A stretch of 64,000 nucleotides of DNA from Salibacterium lacus. GTDB lineage: Bacteria > Bacillota > Bacilli > Bacillales > Marinococcaceae. The DNA is taken from contig NZ_JBHUML010000002.1 in assembly GCF_042684865.1 (NCBI RefSeq), positions 1,178,001-1,242,000 of the forward strand, read 5' to 3'. Below are positions 1-8,926 of this stretch, piece by piece; positions within the stretch are counted from its first letter, which is position 1, and each line of letters opens with the position of its first letter. The notes under the pieces were generated by a model. The model saw only the letters and a program-made list of their open reading frames with translations, did no database searches and was not told where the DNA came from. The translations under genes were made by a program, and so were the position numbers.

Positions 1-1
1 C

Positions 2-1126
2 CGCACGATGATTTCCAGTCTTTATTCGGCGGCTACTCTTACCGCCGGACTTCTGCTGTTTTTAACAGGACGTCTGATTGATAAAAAAGGACAGCGGTAT
101 ACAACCGTTCTTGTCGGAACACTTCTTGGGGCAGCATGCTTTTGGAACAGTGCCATTATAGGACCGGTGATGATGTTTATCGGCTTTTTTATGCTTCGTC
201 TTTTCGGACAGGGATCGATGACACTGGTACCAAATACTCTGGTTCCGCAGTGGTTTTCAAAACAGAGGGGGCGTGCCTTCAGTTTCATGACCCTTGGTGT
301 TCTTGCCAGCGGTGCCGCCATGCCGCCTATTCATTTCTTTCTGATTGAGGTCGGCGGCTGGAGATTCGCATGGATGTTTTGGGGAACCATACTTCTTATC
401 GTTTTTGTACCTGCGGCGTTTATTTTTATCCGGAACCGGCCGGAAGATGTTGGCCTGCTTCCAGATAATGACGGCCAAAACGGTAATATGGAGGAAGCAG
501 CAGCTGCATCAGCGAAAGAGCGGGAAGAATCCTCCTGGTCGGTTGACGCCGCCATCCGTACGAAATCGTTTTGGTTTGCACTATTTTGCGCCGTCGTTCC
601 CGCTTTGGTCAATACTGGTATTACAATTCACTTATTTTCGATTTTGGGAGAAAAGGGCATTGGGCGGCCGGTTATTGCGTTTCTGCTCAGTTTAATGCCA
701 ATCACGGCGTTTTTGTTCACCCTTGCGGCAGGTTTTGTCGTAGAACGGGTCAAACTCCATATGGTTTATTCCTTCAGTTTCCTTTTGAGCGCTTTAACCC
801 TCATCCTTCTTGTATATGCACAAGCCGTTTGGAGCGTTGTTATTTTCATTGTGTTATGGGGCGTTTTTGACGGAATGACAAAAATCTGCAATAACATGAT
901 CTGGCCGGAATACTTTGGCCTTAATCATATCGGCAAACTGAAAAGTTTTGCTACAACTGCTATTGTTATAGGATCAGCGCTGGGTCCGCTTCCGTTCGGC
1001 ATGGCCTTTGACTATTTTGGACAGTACAACGAGATTCTCTGGATGATGACCATTCTGCCTGTCACAGCCGCATTACTTGCCTTTGCCTCCCCGCCACCGC
1101 AAAAGAAGAGCAGCGCCGGAATGTAA
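2..1126 (+). CDS. MFS transporter, 5' end cut off by the window edge
   Basis: This is a polytopic membrane transporter of the major facilitator superfamily. The reading frame is open to the window edge. The first in-frame Met (position 8) already lies in what looks like TM2, followed by the loop GRLIDKKGQR, which fits MFS motif A (between TM2 and TM3). TM1 and the real start therefore lie outside the window. About 11 hydrophobic segments remain, split by a hydrophilic central loop (around residues 150-180) as expected between the two six-helix halves. The general style recalls oxalate/formate-antiporter-like or monocarboxylate-type MFS proteins, but the substrate cannot be read from the sequence. 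It is convergent with hemL and shares a bidirectional terminator with it. Confidence 0.85.
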   Translation, partial: RTMISSLYSAATLTAGLLLFLTGRLIDKKGQRYTTVLVGTLLGAACFWNSAIIGPVMMFIGFFMLRLFGQGSMTLVPNTLVPQWFSKQRGRAFSFMTLGVLASGAAMPPIHFFLIEVGGWRFAWMFWGTILLIVFVPAAFIFIRNRPEDVGLLPDNDGQNGNMEEAAAASAKEREESSWSVDAAIRTKSFWFALFCAVVPALVNTGITIHLFSILGEKGIGRPVIAFLLSLMPITAFLFTLAAGFVVERVKLHMVYSFSFLLSALTLILLVYAQAVWSVVIFIVLWGVFDGMTKICNNMIWPEYFGLNHIGKLKSFATTAIVIGSALGPLPFGMAFDYFGQYNEILWMMTILPVTAALLAFASPPPQKKSSAGM

Positions 1127-1150
1127 TCCGGGCGCTGCTCTTCTTTTTTT
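1103..1150. terminator. Bidirectional terminator between the MFS gene and hemL
   Basis: A 15-bp perfect stem (1103-1117 with 1131-1145) is followed by T residues on the plus strand and has an A-run on the other side that becomes a U-tract on the minus strand. It overlaps the last codons of the MFS gene and reaches the hemL stop, so it can end both convergent transcripts. Confidence 0.85.
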
Positions 1151-2438
1151 ATGCCTTTATTTTAGAAAACGTCTTTTCTGCGGCGTCGATCGTTTTCTCA
1201 ATGTCTTCTTCGCTGTGGGCTGTGGAAAGAAAGATTCCTTCAAACTGTGAAGGCGGCAGCGATATGCCCTGCTCCATCATTTCCCGGAAATAAGCGGCAA
1301 ACATATGGAGATCCGATGTTTTTGCGGAAGCAAAATCGGTTACTTTTTCCTCTGTGAAGAAAAGCGTCGTCATCGCACCGGCACGGTTTACATGATGCGG
1401 TATCCCGTGTCTGGCGGCTGCTGCTTCGAGTCCATCGGCGAGCTGATCCCCAAGCTTGCGGAAACGCTCATAATCTGCCGGAGTCAGCTGGCTCAAGGTT
1501 TCATAGCCTGCTGTCATGGCAAGAGGGTTGCCTGACAACGTGCCGGCCTGATAAATCGAACCATCCGGAGCGATTTTTGCCATAATATCTTTGCGTCCGC
1601 CGTAAGCACCAACCGGCAGTCCTCCGCCGATTGTTTTGCCAAGACAAGTCAAATCCGGTGTGACGCCGAACTCTCCCTGCGCACTGTTGTAACCGACACG
1701 AAAACCGGTCATCACCTCATCAAAAATAAGGAGGCTTCCGTTTTCTTCCGTAATATCGCGGACACCCTGCAGAAAGCCTTCCTCAGGCAGTACAACGCCC
1801 ATGTTTCCGGTGACCGGCTCCATAATGACGGCGGCGATTTCCTCCCCGTATTTCTCAAACGCGAGTTTTAAACTTTCCAGGTCGTTATACGGTACAGTCA
1901 GCGTATTGGAAGCAGTGCCGGACGGGACGCCGGGGCTGTCCGGCAGGCCGAGTGTTGCCACTCCGGATCCTGCTTTAATTAGAAGAGAATCCCCGTGTCC
2001 GTGGTAACAACCCTCCATTTTGACTATCTTATCGCGCCCGGTAAAACCACGGGCAAGCCGGAGCGCGCTCATGGTCGCTTCCGTGCCGGAGTTCACCATC
2101 CGTACGACATCAATCGAAGGTACCCGGTCAATAATGAGTTCAGCCAGTTTCGTCTCCATCTGATGGGAGGTACCGAAACTGGTCCCTTTTTCGACCGTCT
2201 TTTTCAGCTGTTCGACGACATGATCATCGGCATGGCCGCGGATCAGCGGTCCCCAGGACAGAACATAATCAATAAATTCATTGCCATCAAGATCCCACAC
2301 TTTGGAACCTTTTCCTTCTTCAATGTAAACCGGCGGATGGCCGACGGAGTTATACGTACGAACCGGGCTGCTTACTCCGCCCGGCATAAGTGGTTCCGCT
2401 TTATCAAACGCCGCCTGGGACTTATCAAACGTTTTCAT
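1149..2438 (-). CDS. hemL: Glutamate-1-semialdehyde 2,1-aminomutase
   Basis: Converts glutamate-1-semialdehyde to 5-aminolevulinate, the second step of the C5 heme pathway. It is a PLP enzyme of the class III aminotransferase fold. The cofactor lysine is K268 in LGKTIGGG, and the IFDEVMTGFR stretch carries the cofactor-binding Asp. I start at the ATG at 2438: AAAGGAG lies 8 nt upstream, giving 429 residues, the usual family length. An upstream in-frame GTG (2447) overlaps this RBS and is unlikely. It is the last gene of the hem cluster and is separated from hemB by a hairpin that looks like a terminator, so it may be expressed at a lower level or from its own promoter. Confidence 0.97.
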   Translation of the reverse strand: MKTFDKSQAAFDKAEPLMPGGVSSPVRTYNSVGHPPVYIEEGKGSKVWDLDGNEFIDYVLSWGPLIRGHADDHVVEQLKKTVEKGTSFGTSHQMETKLAELIIDRVPSIDVVRMVNSGTEATMSALRLARGFTGRDKIVKMEGCYHGHGDSLLIKAGSGVATLGLPDSPGVPSGTASNTLTVPYNDLESLKLAFEKYGEEIAAVIMEPVTGNMGVVLPEEGFLQGVRDITEENGSLLIFDEVMTGFRVGYNSAQGEFGVTPDLTCLGKTIGGGLPVGAYGGRKDIMAKIAPDGSIYQAGTLSGNPLAMTAGYETLSQLTPADYERFRKLGDQLADGLEAAAARHGIPHHVNRAGAMTTLFFTEEKVTDFASAKTSDLHMFAAYFREMMEQGISLPPSQFEGIFLSTAHSEEDIEKTIDAAEKTFSKIKA

Positions 2439-2528
2439 CTCCAACACTCCTTTACTATGCTTTCCCTTTTCCCCTTCCAGCTTATCAAATAAACCGATGA
2501 CCTGTCCTCTCTTCCCCTTTTTTCATTA

Positions 2529-2560
2529 TAAAAAAGGAGCTGTAATAAAAAGACAGCTCC
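2529..2560 (-). terminator. Hairpin with U-tract between hemB and hemL
   Basis: GGAGCTGT/ACAGCTCC, an 8-bp stem (2553-2560 with 2536-2543) with a 9-nt loop, is followed on the minus strand by TTTTTTA. It lies just after the hemB stop and about 90 nt before hemL. It could be a partial terminator inside the hem operon or a true operon end. Confidence 0.75.
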
Positions 2561-2572
2561 CAGTAATTCGTG

Positions 2573-3556
2573 TTATTGTTCTTGATCTATCCAGGCGGCT
2601 GCATCTATCGCGAAGTAGGTTACAATGAGATCGGCGCCGGCTCGTTTCATGCTCGTCAGTTTTTCCATGACCACTTCTTTTTCATCAATCCAGCCGTTGG
2701 CAGCAGCAGCTTTTATCATGGCGTATTCACCGGATACATTATAAGCAACGACTGGTTTAGCTGTTTCATCTTTCACTTCGCGCACGACATCGAGGTAGGA
2801 AAGCGCCGGTTTCACAATGAGAAAGTCTGCCCCTTCCTCTACATCCGATGCTGCTTCCCGCAGTGCTTCCAACCGGTTCGGCGGGTCCATCTGATACGTT
2901 TTCCGGTCGCCGAAAGAAGGAGAGCTGTGCGCTGCATCCCGGAACGGACCGTAAAATGCAGAAGCGAATTTGACAGAATAAGACATGACCGGAATATTTG
3001 TGTACCCCGCTTCATCCAGGCCTTTGCGGATGGCAGCTGTAAAGCCGTCCATCATATTGGAAGGCGCGATGATATCAGCACCTGCATCAGCCTGGCTCAC
3101 AGCGGTTTTAGTAAGCAGATCCAGTGAGGTATCATTGACAATCGTTCCGTGCTCAATAATGCCGCAGTGCCCGTGATCTGTATACTGACAGAGGCAGGTG
3201 TCTGCAATGACAGTTAAATCCGGGTGGGTCTGTTTGATTTGGCGGATCGCTTTCTGAACGATACCTTCTTCAGCATACGCCTGAGTTCCATTCTCGTCTT
3301 TATGCTCCGGAATACCGAACACGATGACAGCAGGAACGCCGGAAGACTCCAGCCGGTTCATCTCCTCACCGAGATGATCCAGCGACACCTGATACACCCC
3401 CGGCATCGAAGGTACTTCGTTCTTTATATCGCGGCCTTCGAGTACAAAAATAGGAAAAATGAGATCTTCTTTCTGCAGTACCGTTTCCCGTACCATTTTC
3501 CGTATGCCCGGGGTACGCCGCAGCCGGCGGTGCCGGTGAAATGTCAGCTCATTCAT
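2573..3556 (-). CDS. hemB: Delta-aminolevulinic acid dehydratase (porphobilinogen synthase)
   Basis: Condenses two 5-aminolevulinate molecules to porphobilinogen in the cytoplasm. The two active-site lysines are visible: K196 in SYSVKFASAFYG and K249 in FLIVKPALSYLD. The cysteine cluster TCLCQYTDHGHC (C121, C123, C131) is the zinc-binding type. The ATG at 3556 is chosen, with AAGGAGG 8 nt upstream; the GTG one codon earlier is also within range. It lies 15 bp after hemD, in the same transcript, and is followed by a hairpin. Confidence 0.97.
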   Translation of the reverse strand: MNELTFHRHRRLRRTPGIRKMVRETVLQKEDLIFPIFVLEGRDIKNEVPSMPGVYQVSLDHLGEEMNRLESSGVPAVIVFGIPEHKDENGTQAYAEEGIVQKAIRQIKQTHPDLTVIADTCLCQYTDHGHCGIIEHGTIVNDTSLDLLTKTAVSQADAGADIIAPSNMMDGFTAAIRKGLDEAGYTNIPVMSYSVKFASAFYGPFRDAAHSSPSFGDRKTYQMDPPNRLEALREAASDVEEGADFLIVKPALSYLDVVREVKDETAKPVVAYNVSGEYAMIKAAAANGWIDEKEVVMEKLTSMKRAGADLIVTYFAIDAAAWIDQEQ

Positions 3557-3571
3557 CACGTCATCCTCCTT

Positions 3572-4330
3572 TTAAAACACTGTTAATGTTCGCACGATAC
3601 CCTCAACCGTGGATGGTTCCGCCGTTCTGCGGGAAATAAAGCCCTGCCTTGCTGCTTCTTTATCCGTGATCGATCCAATGCTCACCGTGTCCAGTTGTTT
3701 CCAGTCTTTCTCCGGAACGTTTCTCAGAAAATGAACAAAGGCTTTAACGGCCGAAGGACTTGTAAATGTTACATAATCCATCCGTCCCTCGTATACCCAT
3801 GACACCAGCTTATCCTGGTTTTTAAACGCAGGAGCGCTTGTGTAAAGCGGGAGTTCATACACATCCGCCCCTGCTTCCTGAAGCATATCTACAATAACAG
3901 AGCGGGCTCGTGCACTTTTTGGAAAAAGAACCGTATCTCCCGGTTTCACTTGGCTGCGCAGCGTTTCGGCCAGGCCGTCTCCGTCATTAACCTCCGGAAG
4001 GACAGGATCAGGCCATCCTCTTCTACGCAGGGATTCTGCTGTTTTTTGCCCTACAGCTGCCGTCCGGCATGTTTTCGGAATGGTAATGGAACCTTCCGAC
4101 AACAGTTCCGAAAAATAAGCCGGTGCGTTGGCGCTTGTGAAAACAACCCAGTCCCACGTTTTCTGTGCAGCACGTTTTTTCAACGCATCCCAGTCATTTG
4201 TGCGGACCGTTTCGATCATCGGCAGAACAAGAGCTGTCCCTCCCTCTGCTTCAATCAAACGCTTCAACACACCGCTCTGACCGGGAGGCCTTGTTACTAG
4301 AACACTTCTGCCGGCGAGGGCCTGTGTCAT
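3572..4330 (-). CDS. hemD: Uroporphyrinogen-III synthase
   Basis: Closes and inverts ring D of hydroxymethylbilane to give uroporphyrinogen III. The protein has 252 residues and the two-lobed HemD layout with poor sequence conservation: an N-terminal LVTRPPGQSG and the C-terminal YVTFTSPSAVKAF segment typical of the family. Its start codon overlaps the hemC stop (ATGA), so translation is probably coupled. The identity rests on weak motifs plus its position between hemC and hemB. Confidence 0.92.
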   Translation of the reverse strand: MTQALAGRSVLVTRPPGQSGVLKRLIEAEGGTALVLPMIETVRTNDWDALKKRAAQKTWDWVVFTSANAPAYFSELLSEGSITIPKTCRTAAVGQKTAESLRRRGWPDPVLPEVNDGDGLAETLRSQVKPGDTVLFPKSARARSVIVDMLQEAGADVYELPLYTSAPAFKNQDKLVSWVYEGRMDYVTFTSPSAVKAFVHFLRNVPEKDWKQLDTVSIGSITDKEAARQGFISRRTAEPSTVEGIVRTLTVF

Positions 4331-5265
4331 GTTTGATCCAGCTCGCTTTTTACTTTGTCGAGAATTTCTTTACCTCCCTGCTGCAGCAGTTCCTCTGCGG
4401 CCAGTTCCCCGACCGTTTCCGGTTCAGAGCCCCTCCGGGAAGTTTTAAGTATGGTCTCTCCGTCCGGAGATCCAATCATAGCCGTGAGGCTGATATCTCC
4501 ATTGGATTCAAGCATGGCATAGCCGCCGATCGGCACCTGGCAGCCGCCCTCAACGGTCTGCAGAAATGCACGTTCCGCTCTCACACGCCTTGAGATAATC
4601 TCATCATTCAGTTCTGCCAGGACATCAAGAACTTCTTTGTCATCCTCCCTGCATTCCAGTCCGAGTGCACCTTGTCCAACCGCCGGAAGGCAGATATCAG
4701 GATCTAGATACTCTGTTACAATTTTTTCATCCCATCCCATGCGGGTAAGTCCGGCCGCGGCAAGAACGATGGCGTCAAAATCTTCTTCCCGCAGTTTGCG
4801 GAGACGCGTCTCTATATTGCCGCGGATCCACTGGACTTCTATATCAGGCCGTCTCGCCAGTATCTGAGAAGAACGGCGCAGGCTGCTCGTGCCGACCACA
4901 GCTCCTTCAGGCAGATCATCCAGCAGTACATTGTCTGCTGAAATCAGCACATCCCGCGGATCGACTCTGTTTGTAATGGCTCCCAGCGTAAAGCCTTCTT
5001 CCACTTCACCGGGAAGATCTTTCATGCTGTGGACCGCTATATCAATCTCGTTATTGGTGAGAGCTTCTTCAATTTCCTTGATGAAAAGCCCTTTCCCCCC
5101 TACTTTAGAGAGAGTTACATCAAGTATTTTATCCCCTTTTGTTACGATTTTCTTCGTATCAAAATGGTAGGGAAGACCACGTTGATTCAATTCATCAATG
5201 ACCCATTCGGTCTGTTTCATGGCCAGGTTGCTTTTTCTTGTTCCGAGTACGATCGTGCGCATCAT
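4327..5265 (-). CDS. hemC: Porphobilinogen deaminase (hydroxymethylbilane synthase)
   Basis: Polymerises four porphobilinogens into hydroxymethylbilane. The dipyrromethane cofactor is attached through C242 in GGCQVPIGGY. The N-terminal VLGTRKSNLAMKQT and the central GTSSLRR and RGNIETRL motifs bind the growing chain. Two consecutive ATGs (5265 and 5262) follow GGAGG; the second has the better spacing, but the family often keeps the MMRT start. It is in the hem operon between hemX and hemD, overlapping hemD by 4 bp. Confidence 0.97.
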   Translation of the reverse strand: MMRTIVLGTRKSNLAMKQTEWVIDELNQRGLPYHFDTKKIVTKGDKILDVTLSKVGGKGLFIKEIEEALTNNEIDIAVHSMKDLPGEVEEGFTLGAITNRVDPRDVLISADNVLLDDLPEGAVVGTSSLRRSSQILARRPDIEVQWIRGNIETRLRKLREEDFDAIVLAAAGLTRMGWDEKIVTEYLDPDICLPAVGQGALGLECREDDKEVLDVLAELNDEIISRRVRAERAFLQTVEGGCQVPIGGYAMLESNGDISLTAMIGSPDGETILKTSRRGSEPETVGELAAEELLQQGGKEILDKVKSELDQT

Positions 5266-5356
5266 ATACCTCCATCCGTTAAAACCGGGTGCCGGGGACT
5301 AATGTCTTTTCCATCCTGCACCAGAAGGAATACATCTATACATTGTCCCCTGTGTT

Positions 5357-6187
5357 TTAAAAATACCAGAAATGAAAATCAGTAAGTTCGCTTGATAGAA
5401 AATAGTTAATCAAAACGAACATAAACCCCGCTATATTAAACAGCGCCATATTATAGCCTCTACGATGGCGGACTGCCCATAGATAGAGATAAGCGCTGTA
5501 CACAGCCAGCACGACAGCCGACCCGATGACTTTGGCATCAAGCCACGGCAGCTGGGAAAGCTGAATCGAGGCCCATACAAACCCAAGAATGAAGCCAAGC
5601 AGCATAAAAGGAACACCAAATGTTGTCATCCAGAAAATAAAGCGTTCCATTTTCGGAAGATTCTCCAGGCGCAGAAGCCGCTTGCCCCATCGTTTCTGTT
5701 TCAGCAGATGATGCTGGAAAACATACAGCGCCGCAAAAACAAAGGCTATGGTGAAGGCAGCGTAGCCTATCATAATAAGAGTCACATGAACAATCAGAAG
5801 CTCGGAGATAAGAAGCTCATTCAAATCCGACGGCACATCACCGCCCGGCGTAAATAAACTGAAAGCCATCATGACAAAACCTACGACATTAGTAAAAAAC
5901 ACCAGAAAGTCCACACGGAAAAACCAGTTAATAATCAGAGACAGACTCACGAGAAGCCAGGCATAAAAAAAGAGCCCTTCAAAAGGTGTAATGATGGGCA
6001 GTCTGTCATACTGAAGCGCTCGAATAACAAAAAACAGTGTCTGAAGCACCCATACGATAGAAAGCAACCAGAAGGCGGTCCGGTTCACCTTCCGGTTGTT
6101 CTGCAGAAAATCAATAAAATATCCGAGCACACTCAGACTGTACAGTACAATCGTTAAAGCATAAATAATGCCCGCAGAAGCAACCAT
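5357..6187 (-). CDS. hemX: HemX, cytochrome c assembly-type membrane protein
   Basis: An integral membrane protein of the CcsA/HemX family with about eight hydrophobic segments. In Bacillus it lowers the amount of glutamyl-tRNA reductase, which fits its position directly after hemA. The ATG at 6187 has GAGGAG 9 nt upstream and gives 276 residues, the length known for B. subtilis HemX. An in-frame TTG nine bases earlier lies against that RBS and is rejected. The gap to hemA is 17 bp, so they form one transcript. Confidence 0.93.
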   Translation of the reverse strand: MVASAGIIYALTIVLYSLSVLGYFIDFLQNNRKVNRTAFWLLSIVWVLQTLFFVIRALQYDRLPIITPFEGLFFYAWLLVSLSLIINWFFRVDFLVFFTNVVGFVMMAFSLFTPGGDVPSDLNELLISELLIVHVTLIMIGYAAFTIAFVFAALYVFQHHLLKQKRWGKRLLRLENLPKMERFIFWMTTFGVPFMLLGFILGFVWASIQLSQLPWLDAKVIGSAVVLAVYSAYLYLWAVRHRRGYNMALFNIAGFMFVLINYFLSSELTDFHFWYF

Positions 6188-6204
6188 TCGTGACAACTCC
6201 TCTC

Positions 6205-7599
6205 CTAGGAGTGGAAGCTGATATCCTGAGCGTAGGCATAAGGGGAAATCTGACGTTTCTTACGGCGGCCCCATTCCTGTTCCGCTTCTTCCACTTTTAA
6301 CTGCTTCTCTTCGGCCTCTCTGGCCGCTTCCACTTCCTCATCCAGTCCGAATATTTCGGTGAACAATGCAAGCGACTCATCTGCATCAGGTTCTCCGGCC
6401 ATTTCTTTCGCTCTTGTAATGGGTTCACGGAGCATCTGATTGACTATGCTCTTCGTATGCTTACGCAGCACCTTTTTGTCACGCTCCGATAAATCCGGAA
6501 GTTTGCGCTCCAGGCTGTCCATCGTTTCGGACTGGATGGACAACGCTTTCGTTCTCAGTGCGGAAATGACAGGTACTACACCAAGTGTGTGCACCCACTC
6601 TTTGAAAGAAACGAGTTCGTCCTGAATACCTGCTTCTATTTTTTCTGCTTCCATCTTTCGTTCTTCCATATTTGCCGCCACGATGCCCTGCAGGTCATCA
6701 ATATCATACAGGAAGACATTGTCCAGCTTTTCCAGAGCGGGATCAAAGTCGCGTGGAACGGCAATATCCACCATGAAAAGCGGACGGCCGCGGCGCTGTT
6801 TCAGCACACTCTCCATCCATGTCTTATCTATCACATAATCACTGGAGCCTGTGGATGAAATAACAATATCCGCTTTTTCCATGTAGCGGCGCAGTTCTTC
6901 CATACTACCAGCCGTACCGAAAAACCGTTCCGCCAGTTCAGCGGCCTTGGCATACGTCCGGTTCAACACCGTCACCTCAGCTGCTCCACCTTCATAAAGG
7001 TGTTTAGCTGTCAATTCGCTCATGTCACCGGCGCCAAGCACCATAACATGCTTGTCCCGGAAATCACCGAGAATCTTTTTACCCAGTTCAACAGCGGCAT
7101 AGCTGACCGAAACCGCATTATCATTAATCTCTGTCTCGTTGTGTGATTTCTTCGCAAACGTGACAGCCTGCCGGAACAGTTCATTCAGTACAGTTCCAGT
7201 GGCTTCCTCCTTCTGTGCGAGAAAAAAGCTGTCTTTTACCTGACCCAGAATCTGTGTCTCCCCAAGAACCATAGAGTCCAGCCCTGTGCTCACCCGGAAA
7301 AGGTGCTGTATCGCAGTATCATTTTCCCGGATATTCAGGTGAGCCCCGTACTCATCTATAGGAAGGCCGAACCATTCATACAGGAATTTCTTAATAAAAT
7401 GACGTCCGGTATGCAGTTGATCGGCAACAACATAAATCTCCGTACGGTTACAGGTTGATACAATGGTACATTCCAATATGCTTTTCATGCTTCTAAGTTT
7501 CTGCAGCGCATCCGGCAGCGATTCTTCCTGAAACGCCAGCTGTTCTCTGATTTCGACAGGGGTCGTTTTATAATCAAAGCCGGCAACGATAATGTGCAT
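6205..7599 (-). CDS. hemA: Glutamyl-tRNA reductase
   Basis: Reduces glutamyl-tRNA(Glu) to glutamate-1-semialdehyde with NADPH, the first committed step of heme synthesis. The catalytic cysteine is C50 in STCNRTE. The NADPH domain carries MVLGAGDMSELTAKHL, and a C-terminal helical dimerisation region ends in a basic tail. GGGGGTGA precedes the ATG by 8 nt. It is the first gene of the hem operon. A TGATATAAT extended -10 lies about 85 nt upstream. Confidence 0.97.
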   Translation of the reverse strand: MHIIVAGFDYKTTPVEIREQLAFQEESLPDALQKLRSMKSILECTIVSTCNRTEIYVVADQLHTGRHFIKKFLYEWFGLPIDEYGAHLNIRENDTAIQHLFRVSTGLDSMVLGETQILGQVKDSFFLAQKEEATGTVLNELFRQAVTFAKKSHNETEINDNAVSVSYAAVELGKKILGDFRDKHVMVLGAGDMSELTAKHLYEGGAAEVTVLNRTYAKAAELAERFFGTAGSMEELRRYMEKADIVISSTGSSDYVIDKTWMESVLKQRRGRPLFMVDIAVPRDFDPALEKLDNVFLYDIDDLQGIVAANMEERKMEAEKIEAGIQDELVSFKEWVHTLGVVPVISALRTKALSIQSETMDSLERKLPDLSERDKKVLRKHTKSIVNQMLREPITRAKEMAGEPDADESLALFTEIFGLDEEVEAAREAEEKQLKVEEAEQEWGRRKKRQISPYAYAQDISFHS

Positions 7600-7681
7600 G
7601 TTTTCTTCACCCCCGATTGCAGCGATGTCTCTCTCTTTTGTAAAGCGTCACACTTATACGTATACTTGTCTACACCTGACT

Positions 7682-7712
7682 ATTATATCATGCCCGCCAT
7701 GCACATGAATAA
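7682..7712 (-). promoter_or_regulatory. Probable hemA operon promoter (extended -10)
   Basis: On the minus strand TGATATAAT (TATAAT at 7682-7687, TG at 7689-7690) forms an extended -10. The -35 region is poor. It sits 83 bp upstream of the hemA start. No convincing PerR box was found around it. Confidence 0.55.
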
Positions 7713-7796
7713 TGAAATGTGAACAGCTCCTGACTTTTGATTCCTTGTATGATTCCTTATACAGAAGCCGGCAGGACCGGCTGAGGTTTATATTGT

Positions 7797-7812
7797 TTTA
7801 TGATATCATAAA
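7797..7812. promoter_or_regulatory. 16-bp perfect palindrome upstream of a small membrane protein gene
   Basis: TTTATGATATCATAAA is a perfect 16-bp palindrome, 38 bp before the start codon of the plus-strand gene at 7851, inside the intergenic region it shares with hemA. It could be an operator. No known regulator consensus was recognised. Confidence 0.35.
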
Positions 7813-7850
7813 TAATCGACATAATTCTAATGACTTGATGGAGGATACAT

Positions 7851-8330
7851 ATGAAAAAGCAGAGCATTTTTTATGGTATCATTGTTTCCGGGCTTGCCCT
7901 GATGCTTATGGTCGAAAACTGGGAGCTTACCGCAGGCGGACTGTGGACTGCCTGGCCCATACTGCTTCTGGTTTCGGGGACCGCTTTTCTTTTGGAAAGC
8001 ATCAGCGGGCGTATTCCGCTTTCTTTTCTTCCGGGAGTGCTGCTGTTATTATTCGGAGGTCACTTTTATCTCCTGCAGTTCACCGCATTCTGGCCCGACC
8101 ACACCGGCATGTATTTTCTGTACTTTGGAACCGCTTTTCTTGCCGACTCGCTGAAAACGAGAAATTCCGGCTGGTTCACAGGGGTTCTGCTCTCCATTTT
8201 CGGTGCCGGCTTCCTGTACAGTTCTGTACTCAGACAGACGGCGGGACCGCATGCATCCTATGTTATAGAGATGTTCGGTCCCTTACTGCTTCTTGGCTTC
8301 GGTCTTTATATGGCTATTGTGCGAAAATAG
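7851..8330 (+). CDS. Small membrane protein, possibly YsxD/LiaI-LiaF-like
   Basis: A 159-residue protein with four to five hydrophobic segments and little else, including a WPILLLVSGTAFLLES-type segment as in LiaI/LiaF-like membrane regions. GGAGG precedes the ATG by 6 nt. It is transcribed divergently from hemA and convergently with engB. In B. subtilis the unknown gene ysxD lies between engB (ysxC) and hemA, so this is probably its counterpart by position. That link is inference and I assign no function. Confidence 0.75.
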   Translation: MKKQSIFYGIIVSGLALMLMVENWELTAGGLWTAWPILLLVSGTAFLLESISGRIPLSFLPGVLLLLFGGHFYLLQFTAFWPDHTGMYFLYFGTAFLADSLKTRNSGWFTGVLLSIFGAGFLYSSVLRQTAGPHASYVIEMFGPLLLLGFGLYMAIVRK

Positions 8331-8344
8331 AAAAAAAGACGCAC

Positions 8345-8926
8345 TTACACCATAGCCTGGATTAATTTCCAGGCATCTTCTTTCCCCTGCGCCGTTTCTG
8401 CTGAAAACAGGACAATATCATCTGCTTTCTCCAGCTCCAGTGTTTCTCTGATGTGCTTGACGTGTTTCGGACGTTTGTTTTTTGATACTTTATCGGCTTT
8501 TGTCGCAATGACAAGAACGGGCAGTTCAAACTGTTTAAGATACTTGTACATCTGAATGTCCAGCGCGCTCGGCGAGTGTCTCGAGTCGACAATCATCGCC
8601 ACTCCGCGCAGGTTTTCTCTGGAGGAAAAGTACGTCTCCATCATTTTTCCCCATGCCGACCGCTCCGATTTTGAAACTTTGGCATAGCCGTAGCCTGGTA
8701 CATCCACAAACATCAGCTTACCTTCGAGTTCATAAAAATTCAGTGTCTGCGTTTTTCCCGGCTTATTTGAAGTCCGGGCCAGGTTTTTGCGTGTAACCAG
8801 TGTGTTAATAAATGATGATTTCCCGACGTTGGAGCGTCCCGCCAGAGCAATCTCGGGCAGACCATTCTTTGGATACTGATCCTGCCGGACAGCACTAATC
8901 AAGAGCTCCGCTTCATTTACTTTCAT
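8345..8926 (-). CDS. engB: Ribosome-biogenesis GTP-binding protein EngB/YsxC
   Basis: An essential small GTPase needed for assembly of the 50S subunit. The G1 loop GRSNVGKSSF, G3 DVPGYG and G4 TKAD motifs are all present. The start is the MKVNEAELLIS ATG at 8926, preceded by GGGGGAGG; it begins inside the last codons of lonA (14-bp overlap), suggesting coupling. An in-frame ATG further upstream would put 11 residues unlike the family at the N-terminus. Confidence 0.95.
   Translation of the reverse strand: MKVNEAELLISAVRQDQYPKNGLPEIALAGRSNVGKSSFINTLVTRKNLARTSNKPGKTQTLNFYELEGKLMFVDVPGYGYAKVSKSERSAWGKMMETYFSSRENLRGVAMIVDSRHSPSALDIQMYKYLKQFELPVLVIATKADKVSKNKRPKHVKHIRETLELEKADDIVLFSAETAQGKEDAWKLIQAMV

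Noticed and set aside
7600..7700. PerR box in front of hemA
   Set aside because: In B. subtilis the hem operon has one, but no symmetrical match to TTATAATnATTATAA was found here.
7712..8365. 217-codon plus-strand frame overlapping the small membrane gene
   Set aside because: A different frame from the 159-residue protein, which has a proper RBS and clean hydrophobic helices; the longer frame has neither.
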